From Bordetella genomosp. 7 (GTDB lineage: Bacteria; Pseudomonadota; Gammaproteobacteria; Burkholderiales; Burkholderiaceae_B), in contig NZ_NEVK01000004.1 of NCBI RefSeq assembly GCF_002261265.1, forward strand, positions 496,001 to 560,000: DNA of 64,000 bases, in the 5' to 3' direction. Position numbers and translations under genes: made by a program. The notes beneath the pieces were generated by a model. The model saw only the letters and a list, made by a program, of their open reading frames with translations, did no database searches and was not told the origin of the DNA. The stretch's first letter is position 1. Each line of letters opens with the position of its first letter. Below are positions 58,614 to 64,000 of the stretch, piece by piece.

Positions 58614-59900
58614 ATGCTGCTGCCCGCTTTCATCTTCATCGCTACGCTTACCTTCGTCATCTGGCAGCCGCGCGGCCTGGGCATCGGCTGGAGCGCCAGC
58701 GCCGGCGCCGCGCTGGCGCTGGCCACCGGCGTGGTGCACCTGGCCGACGTCGCGGCGGTCTGGCAGATCGTATGGAACGCAACGGCCACCTTCATTGCCA
58801 TCATCATCACCAGCATCATCCTGGATGCGGCGGGTTTCTTCGAATGGGCGGCGCTGCACGTGGCCCGCTGGGGCCGGGGCCGTGGGCATTGGCTGTTCGC
58901 GCTGGTCGTGCTGCTGGGCGCGGCGGTGTCGGCGCTGTTTGCCAACGATGGTGCGGCGCTGATCATGACTCCCATCGTCATGGAAATGCTGCTGGCGCTG
59001 GGGTTCGGGCCCGGCGCGACGCTGGCTTTCGTCATGGCCGCGGGATTCATCGCCGACACGGCCAGCACGCCGCTGGTGGTGTCCAACCTGGTCAATATTG
59101 TCTCGGCGGATTTCTTCGGGATCGGTTTCGGCCGCTATGCGTCTGTAATGGTGCCCGTCAACTTTGCGGCCGTAGCCGCCACCCTGGCGGTACTGTTTCT
59201 ATACTTCCGCCGCCACATTCCGGCCCGCTACGATGTGTCGCAGCTGCCCGCTCCCCGCTCGGCAGTGCGCGACCCCGTCACGTTCCGCGCCGGGGTGGCA
59301 GTGCTGGTGCTGCTGCTTGGCGGCTTCTTCGTGCTGGAGCCCCTTGGCGTCCCTGTCAGCGCCATCGCCGCCGCCGGCGCGCTCATCCTGCTGCTGGTGG
59401 CCGGACGCCAGCACATCGTCGGCACACGTCGCGTCATGCGCCAGGCGCCCTGGCACATTGTGGTCTTTTCGCTGGGCATGTACCTGGTGGTGTATGGCCT
59501 GCGCAATGCCGGCCTTACCGCGCACCTGGCGGAACTGCTCGATGCCTTTGCCGAAATGGGCATATGGGGCGCGGCGCTGGGCACGGGCGTGGTGACGGCC
59601 TTTCTCGCCTCGGTGATGAACAACCTGCCCGCAGTGCTGGTGGGCGCGCTGGCCATTGCCGACACCGGCGCCACCGGCGCGGTGCGCGACGCCATGATCT
59701 ACGCCAACGTCATCGGCACCGACCTGGGCCCCAAGATCACCCCCATAGGCAGCCTGGCCACGCTGCTTTGGCTGCATGTGCTGGCCCGCAAGGGCTTGCG
59801 GATCACCTGGGGCTATTACTTCAAGACGGGCATCGTGCTCACGCTGCCGGTGCTGCTGGTGACGCTGGCTGCACTGGCAGTGCGGCTGACATACTACTGA
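58614..59900 (+). CDS. arsB: Arsenite efflux permease ArsB
   Basis: A 428-residue 12-helix arsenite/antimonite efflux permease. It begins [20 protein letters not shown], matching E. coli ArsB from its first residue. Motifs [16 protein letters not shown] and [16 protein letters not shown], and the C-terminal [21 protein letters not shown], are typical of ArsB. A GTG at 58599 that overlaps the upstream stop is another possible start. No arsR, arsC or arsA gene is nearby, so the gene lacks its usual operon. Confidence 0.94.
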   Translation: MLLPAFIFIATLTFVIWQPRGLGIGWSASAGAALALATGVVHLADVAAVWQIVWNATATFIAIIITSIILDAAGFFEWAALHVARWGRGRGHWLFALVVLLGAAVSALFANDGAALIMTPIVMEMLLALGFGPGATLAFVMAAGFIADTASTPLVVSNLVNIVSADFFGIGFGRYASVMVPVNFAAVAATLAVLFLYFRRHIPARYDVSQLPAPRSAVRDPVTFRAGVAVLVLLLGGFFVLEPLGVPVSAIAAAGALILLLVAGRQHIVGTRRVMRQAPWHIVVFSLGMYLVVYGLRNAGLTAHLAELLDAFAEMGIWGAALGTGVVTAFLASVMNNLPAVLVGALAIADTGATGAVRDAMIYANVIGTDLGPKITPIGSLATLLWLHVLARKGLRITWGYYFKTGIVLTLPVLLVTLAALAVRLTYY

Positions 59901-59951
59901 TCTCGCCGCATCTGGTGGTAAGGTTGCCGTCATCCTCCACAGGAGACACAC

Positions 59952-61613
59952 ATGAGCTGGATGTTTGGCCGCTATACCACCTTCGTCCTCGTGATACTGG
60001 GCACAGCGCTGTCGGCGAGTCTCGCATTCGCGATTTCGCCCCACTGGCTCTGGGCTGTGGTTCCGCTGACGCTGTTGACCCTGCTGGGCGTCTATGACCT
60101 GATCCAGCCGCGGCACGCGATTCGGCGCAACTACCCCATCCTGGGCAATCTGCGCTTCTTTTTCGAGTTCATCCGGCCAGAGATCCGCCAGTATTTTCTG
60201 GAAGACGATACGCAGGCCACGCCGTTCTCGCGCGCACAGCGCTCTATCGTTTACCAGCGCGCCAAGCAGGAAATCGACAAGCGTCCATTCGGCACCCGCG
60301 AAGATGTGTATGGCGAGCGCTACGAATGGGTCAACCATTCGCTGGTGCCGGCGCGCATTGCGGATGCGGATTTCCGCGTCATGGTGGGCGGGCCGGAATG
60401 CACCCAGCCGTACTCGATGTCGGCGTTCAACATTTCTGCGATGAGCTTCGGCGCGCTTTCGGCCAACGCCGTCATGGCGTTGAACGAAGGCGCACGCCTG
60501 GGCGACTTCGCGCACGACACCGGCGAAGGCGGTATCAGCCGGTATCACCGCAAGGCCGGCGGCGCGCTGGTGTGGAACATCGGCTCGGGGTACTTCGGAT
60601 GCCGCGACGAAAACGGCGCCTTCTCCGAACAGGCCTTTGTGCGCAACGCCTGTACGCCCCAGGTAAAAATGATCGAGATAAAACTGTCGCAAGGGGCCAA
60701 GCCGGGCCACGGCGGCATCCTGCCGGGCGCCAAGGTCACTGCCGAAATCGCCGAAGCGCGGGGTGTCGCGCCCGGACAAGACTGCAACTCGCCGTCCAGC
60801 CACAGCGCGTTTGATTCTCCCATTGGCCTGCTGCACTTCGTGCAGCGCCTGCGCCAGCTGTCCGAGGGCAAGCCTGTGGGATTCAAACTGTGCGTGGGCC
60901 ATCCATGGGAATGGTTTGCCATCGCCAAGGCCATGCTGGAAACCGGCATCACGCCCGACTTCATCGTTGTCGACGGCGCCGAAGGCGGCACCGGCGCGGC
61001 GCCGGTCGAGTTCGTCGACCACGTCGGCACCCCATTGCGCGAAGGCCTGCGCCTGGTGCACAACACTCTTATCGGCATCAACCTTCGCGATCGCATCCGG
61101 CTGGGGGCCTCGGGCAAGATCATCACCGCCTTTGACATGGCTCGCGCCATGGCCATGGGCGCCGACTGGTGCAACTCGGCCCGCGGCTTCATGTTCGCCA
61201 TCGGCTGCATCCAGGCCCAGGCTTGCCATACCGATAAATGCCCTACCGGAGTCACCACCCAGGATCCGGGGCGCCAGCGGGCCCTGGTGGTGCCGGACAA
61301 GGCCCAGCGCGCGGCGAATTTCCATGGCAATACGCTGCAGGCGTTGGCCGAGCTGCTGCAGGCTGCCGGCCTGACGCATCCCAGCCAACTGCGCCCGCAC
61401 CACATTGCCCGTCGCGTATCCACCAGCGAAGTGCGGCTGCTGTCCGCGCTGTATCCGGAGCTTGAGCCGGGCGAACTGCTGCGCGGCGAATTCCGGCACA
61501 ACGTGTTCAAGGTGGGCTGGTCGATGGCTCGCCCCGATTCATTCCAGCCGGCGCATGACGTTACCGTCGCCCTGGCCGCGCTGCATCGCGAACAAACCAT
61601 GCACGCGCACTGA
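59952..61613 (+). CDS. FMN-binding glutamate synthase-family protein with N-terminal membrane segment
   Basis: A 553-residue protein that carries the synthase (FMN/3Fe-4S) region of glutamate synthase without the glutaminase domain. Two hydrophobic segments (about 9-50) suggest membrane attachment. The FMN barrel has motifs such as SMSFGALSANAV, GEGGIS, IKLSQGAKPGHGGILPG and VDGAEGGTGAAP. The cluster cysteines are in GCIQAQACHTDKCPTGV. Such short versions occur widely, with unknown partners; it may oxidise or reduce a compound other than glutamate. AGGAG precedes the ATG. Confidence 0.88.
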   Translation: MSWMFGRYTTFVLVILGTALSASLAFAISPHWLWAVVPLTLLTLLGVYDLIQPRHAIRRNYPILGNLRFFFEFIRPEIRQYFLEDDTQATPFSRAQRSIVYQRAKQEIDKRPFGTREDVYGERYEWVNHSLVPARIADADFRVMVGGPECTQPYSMSAFNISAMSFGALSANAVMALNEGARLGDFAHDTGEGGISRYHRKAGGALVWNIGSGYFGCRDENGAFSEQAFVRNACTPQVKMIEIKLSQGAKPGHGGILPGAKVTAEIAEARGVAPGQDCNSPSSHSAFDSPIGLLHFVQRLRQLSEGKPVGFKLCVGHPWEWFAIAKAMLETGITPDFIVVDGAEGGTGAAPVEFVDHVGTPLREGLRLVHNTLIGINLRDRIRLGASGKIITAFDMARAMAMGADWCNSARGFMFAIGCIQAQACHTDKCPTGVTTQDPGRQRALVVPDKAQRAANFHGNTLQALAELLQAAGLTHPSQLRPHHIARRVSTSEVRLLSALYPELEPGELLRGEFRHNVFKVGWSMARPDSFQPAHDVTVALAALHREQTMHAH

Positions 61614-61646
61614 GTCAGCGCGGCCGCCCGGGGCCCGGCCGGCCGC

Positions 61647-63026
61647 CTATAGCCAGCGTTCGAACAGGCGCGAAAAAAACTCCATGAACCGATCATCGGC
61701 GCCACGCGCACGCCATTCCTGCAGGGTGACCTGCTGCGCGGCGGCCACATCCCGTTCGAACAGGGCTTCCATTTCGGCGCCAAAACGCGGCCCCAGAATT
61801 ACGGCATTGACTTCGTAGTTCAGCGCAAAACTGCGCCAGTCCATATTGCTTGACCCCACCGTGGACCACACCCCGTCCACGACGGCCGTCTTGGCATGCA
61901 GCAGCGCATCGCGACGTTCGTAGATTTTCACGCCGGCCTCGAGCAGGTCTTCATAGTGCGATCGACCGGCATGGAACACCAGCGACGAATCGCTGAACCC
62001 GGGCAGCACCAGCACGACGTCCACGCCCCGGCGCGCGGCATTCATGAGCACTTCGATGAACGCCGGGTCCGGCACGAAGTACGCCATGGTGATGTGTATG
62101 GACGTCTGCGCGCTTTCGAAGGCCGACATCAGCGTCAGGTACACCGTATAGCCGTCGCTGCGATCGGGCTGATTGGCCAGGATGCGCACCGCGAGGTCGC
62201 CCTGCCTGGGCACCTGGGGAAAAAAATCGGTGTGCTCAAGCGGCGGCCCCTTCTGCGATTCCCAGCCCGCGAGCAACACGCGTTCCAGTTCGGCCACCGC
62301 GGGCCCCTCAATGCGGATATGCGTATCGCGCCACGGCTGCGACTCGCGGCCATCCTTGCCGGGATTCGACCCCGACGAATATACGCTGCTGACATTCAGG
62401 CCGCCCAGATAACCCACCTGACCGTCCACCACCAGGATCTTGCGGTGATTGCGCTGATTGGGCGACCATCCCGCACGCGCTCGCACCGGATTGACCGGGT
62501 TGAACACGACGACCTGCACACCCGCCTCGCGCATGCGGTCGAACAGGGTATCGGCCGTACCCAGCGTGCCCACCGCGTCGATCATCACCGCCACGGCGGC
62601 GCCGCGCTGACGGGCGGCGATCAGCGCGTCGGCAAAGCGCCGCCCTTCATCGTCGTCGTCGAAGATGTAGGTTTCCATGTGCACGTAGCGCCGCGCGTGC
62701 GCAATGGATTCGAGCATCGCGCGGTAGGTGGCGGGCCCATCGGCCAGCAGATGCACGTCGTTGCCGGCAACTAGCGGAGCTCCGCTGATTGCTTCTTCAA
62801 CTGCCTGGTGCCGTGCCAGGAAATCCCTGTTGCGCGCATCCGGCGCACGCGCCGCGATGGCCTTTCCGCGTTCGTAGCTGGCCCAGCCCGAATCGGCCGA
62901 CAGGCCCGCCTGCACCTTGCGGGCCTGCCGCTGCTCGGAGTCTGGCACGCTCGCACACGCCGCCAAGGCGCCCGCCGCGAGCAGGCACATCAACCTTGCC
63001 GCAACTCTCGAGTAGCCGGCGTTCAT
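61647..63026 (-). CDS. Phospholipase D-family lipoprotein (cardiolipin synthase-like)
   Basis: A 459-residue protein with a signal peptide and lipobox ALAAC (Cys24), so it is probably a lipoprotein. Two HKD-type motifs are visible: NHRKILVVDG near 192-201 and LHAKTAVVDG near 372-381, both with the required His, Lys and Asp. The architecture is that of cardiolipin synthase/PLD enzymes, though typical Cls proteins are membrane-anchored by helices. It could make cardiolipin or transfer phosphatidyl groups. It converges with the glutamate synthase-like gene. Confidence 0.9.
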   Translation of the reverse strand: MNAGYSRVAARLMCLLAAGALAACASVPDSEQRQARKVQAGLSADSGWASYERGKAIAARAPDARNRDFLARHQAVEEAISGAPLVAGNDVHLLADGPATYRAMLESIAHARRYVHMETYIFDDDDEGRRFADALIAARQRGAAVAVMIDAVGTLGTADTLFDRMREAGVQVVVFNPVNPVRARAGWSPNQRNHRKILVVDGQVGYLGGLNVSSVYSSGSNPGKDGRESQPWRDTHIRIEGPAVAELERVLLAGWESQKGPPLEHTDFFPQVPRQGDLAVRILANQPDRSDGYTVYLTLMSAFESAQTSIHITMAYFVPDPAFIEVLMNAARRGVDVVLVLPGFSDSSLVFHAGRSHYEDLLEAGVKIYERRDALLHAKTAVVDGVWSTVGSSNMDWRSFALNYEVNAVILGPRFGAEMEALFERDVAAAQQVTLQEWRARGADDRFMEFFSRLFERWL

Positions 63027-63041
63027 GGGGAATGTCGCGGC

Positions 63042-63626
63042 TCAGGGTTGCCACTGGGTGCGGTGCGACACCGGCGCGCGGCGGGCGGCCGGGCGCCTTT
63101 GCGCCTCGACATCCGTCCAGCGTCCGCCGCGCCACCGACCGTGCTCCCGGTCTACCTGGAACCCGCCCGCGTCGCGCAGCAGCGCCATCACCGCTTCTTC
63201 TTCGTCCGGCTCCACCTGTACGGCCAGCAATACTGCCTGGTCGGCTGCGGGCACGGTGCGCAGACGCTGGTCGCGTTGCATCATCAGGCTGCGCCCTGCC
63301 CACCACGCGCCTACCGCCGCCCCGGCGCAGGCGCCGAGCGCGCCCCCGACCACCACGGCAATATCGCCGCTGGACAGAAAAATTGCCGCGACGGTGGCCA
63401 GCAATGCGCCCACGGCTGCCAGGGCCGCTGCGCGCCAAGCCAGGCTGTAGCGGACCTGGCCGGCCTGCGCCTCGGGGTCATCCGCCCACGATTGCACTTG
63501 CCCAGTGCGCCGGCCGCCGCGGAACAGGCTCACCGCGTCTTCGCGGAACCCATCGGTAAACAGGGCATGGGCGGCGCTCTTGGCCGATGGAACACTATCG
63601 AAACGGGCAACGATTATCGACGACAT
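63042..63626 (-). CDS. Hypothetical membrane protein with general-stress-like N-terminal domain
   Basis: A 194-residue protein of unknown function. Residues 1-40 (IIVARFDSVPSAKSAAHAL, GFREDAVSLF) resemble the general stress 17M domain found in other envelope stress proteins. Two hydrophobic, glycine-rich segments (about 64-86 and 89-110) follow, and then a charged tail. The resemblance is to motif style only and is not a firm assignment. It lies 15 bases upstream of the phospholipase D-type gene on the same strand, so the two may form a unit. Confidence 0.75.
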   Translation of the reverse strand: MSSIIVARFDSVPSAKSAAHALFTDGFREDAVSLFRGGRRTGQVQSWADDPEAQAGQVRYSLAWRAAALAAVGALLATVAAIFLSSGDIAVVVGGALGACAGAAVGAWWAGRSLMMQRDQRLRTVPAADQAVLLAVQVEPDEEEAVMALLRDAGGFQVDREHGRWRGGRWTDVEAQRRPAARRAPVSHRTQWQP

Positions 63627-63808
63627 ACGCAGACCCTTGGCAGATAGACCGTGCCCCTATTCTGCTCGTAGTCCGACGGCGAATCCCCCTGCTTTGGCAA
63701 CCAGCGGTAATGCAGTATTTCGCCGAAGCCACCCCAGATACACTTGTTCGGGAACTCGGCCGATTGGCTATCGTTTAGTTAAAAAGCATTGCAATCGGCG
63801 TCGTATGC

Positions 63809-63839
63809 TTGACAGCGCAACGGGGTGCGCCGCGACAAT
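63809..63839 (+). promoter_or_regulatory. Possible promoter of the right-edge gene
   Basis: A perfect TTGACA and GACAAT separated by 19 bases, 31 bases before the ATG at 63871. Confidence 0.4.
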
Positions 63840-63870
63840 AGCCTACGCACAACTGCCTGGAAACCGTCGA

Positions 63871-64000
63871 ATGGTCCCACCCCGCAGCATGTTCGCCCCC
63901 GCGTCGCACGCCCTGGCAGAAGACTCGCCCGGCGCGCCGGCGCAGGCCAGCCAGGAACTACAGGCCGGGTTGCTGGCCCCATCGCCGCATATTGACCCCA
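63871..64000 (+). CDS. Probable EgtD-like SAM-dependent histidine methyltransferase, N-terminal fragment
   Basis: Only 43 codons are in the window. They start MVPPRSMFAPASHAL and end at LLAPSPHIDP, which resembles the sequence just before the conserved KYFYD motif of the EgtD/DUF2260-type methyltransferase family (where a run such as LLAxPPxIPPKYFYD is typical). The reading frame stays open to the edge, and a promoter with a GGAA upstream of the ATG is visible. The assignment rests on a short match and should be treated as tentative. Confidence 0.4.
   Translation, partial: MVPPRSMFAPASHALAEDSPGAPAQASQELQAGLLAPSPHIDP

Overview
The window reads as one continuous chromosomal stretch of a GC-rich betaproteobacterium, most likely Bordetella or a close relative (Alcaligenaceae, Burkholderiales). 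The basis is the gene content and arrangement: paired Bug-type periplasmic receptors, an exbB-exbD-lpxK-trm112-kdsB-adk block, tonB-exbB-exbD with a Fur-type palindrome, a RegB/RegA pair next to cyoABCD, and PcaF-like, PiuC-like and KdsB proteins of familiar betaproteobacterial type. The species is an inference. I see no insertion sequence, prophage, CRISPR array or plasmid gene, and coding density is high. The window cuts two genes: clpA at the left (its C-terminus lies outside) and a probable egtD-like gene at the right.

Layout. 1-9.5 kb (minus): clpS, an alpha-2-macroglobulin-like protein, pbpC and clpA, so the envelope pair sits between the two Clp genes. 9.7-15.6 kb: a cold-shock protein, a DUF192 protein, a PcaF-type thiolase, a CLC chloride/proton antiporter, iron superoxide dismutase and xseA. 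15.8-23.7 kb (plus): after a divergent region with DnaA-box-like sites come exbB, exbD, lpxK, a Trm112-like protein, kdsB, adk, a short-chain dehydrogenase, murJ, an orphan FecR-like protein and rpsT.

23.8-33.9 kb is the main accessory catabolic block. A GntR/FCD regulator, an Ldh2-family dehydrogenase, an IlvD/Edd sugar-acid dehydratase, a GarL-like aldolase, an exported SMP-30 lactonase and a DapA-family enzyme lie on the minus strand. Divergent from them are two Bug solute receptors and a D-2-hydroxyacid dehydrogenase. Together they suggest uptake of a sugar acid or lactone, dehydration to a 2-keto-3-deoxy acid, cleavage to pyruvate plus an aldehyde, and reduction of a 2-oxo acid. 33.9-36.8 kb: a DUF3579 protein, argF and argG.

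36.8-43.4 kb (minus): a SelW-like protein, tonB-exbB-exbD behind a Fur-type palindrome, then an OmpR-type regulator, a sensor kinase and kup, with a 4-base overlap between kinase and kup. 43.6-49.5 kb (plus): a RegB/RegA redox two-component pair followed by cyoABCD; two inverted repeats of the RegA half-site type lie between regA and cyoA. 49.6-57 kb: tRNA-Val, hupB, a PiuC-like hydroxylase, a Cys/Met-metabolism PLP enzyme, rlmB, rnr, and two identical tRNA-Leu(CAG) genes flanking a DTW-domain tRNA-modification gene. 57-64 kb: a GNAT acetyltransferase, an AEC permease coupled to arsB, an FMN-dependent glutamate-synthase-like protein, a phospholipase D-type lipoprotein, a small membrane protein and the start of a probable egtD-like gene.

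Nothing here is convincingly a wholly new class of system. The most interesting signals are the sugar-acid locus and its repeated operator motif, the RegA-type sites before cyoA, the DnaA-box cluster before exbB, the interrupted clpS-clpA order, and the kinase-kup coupling.
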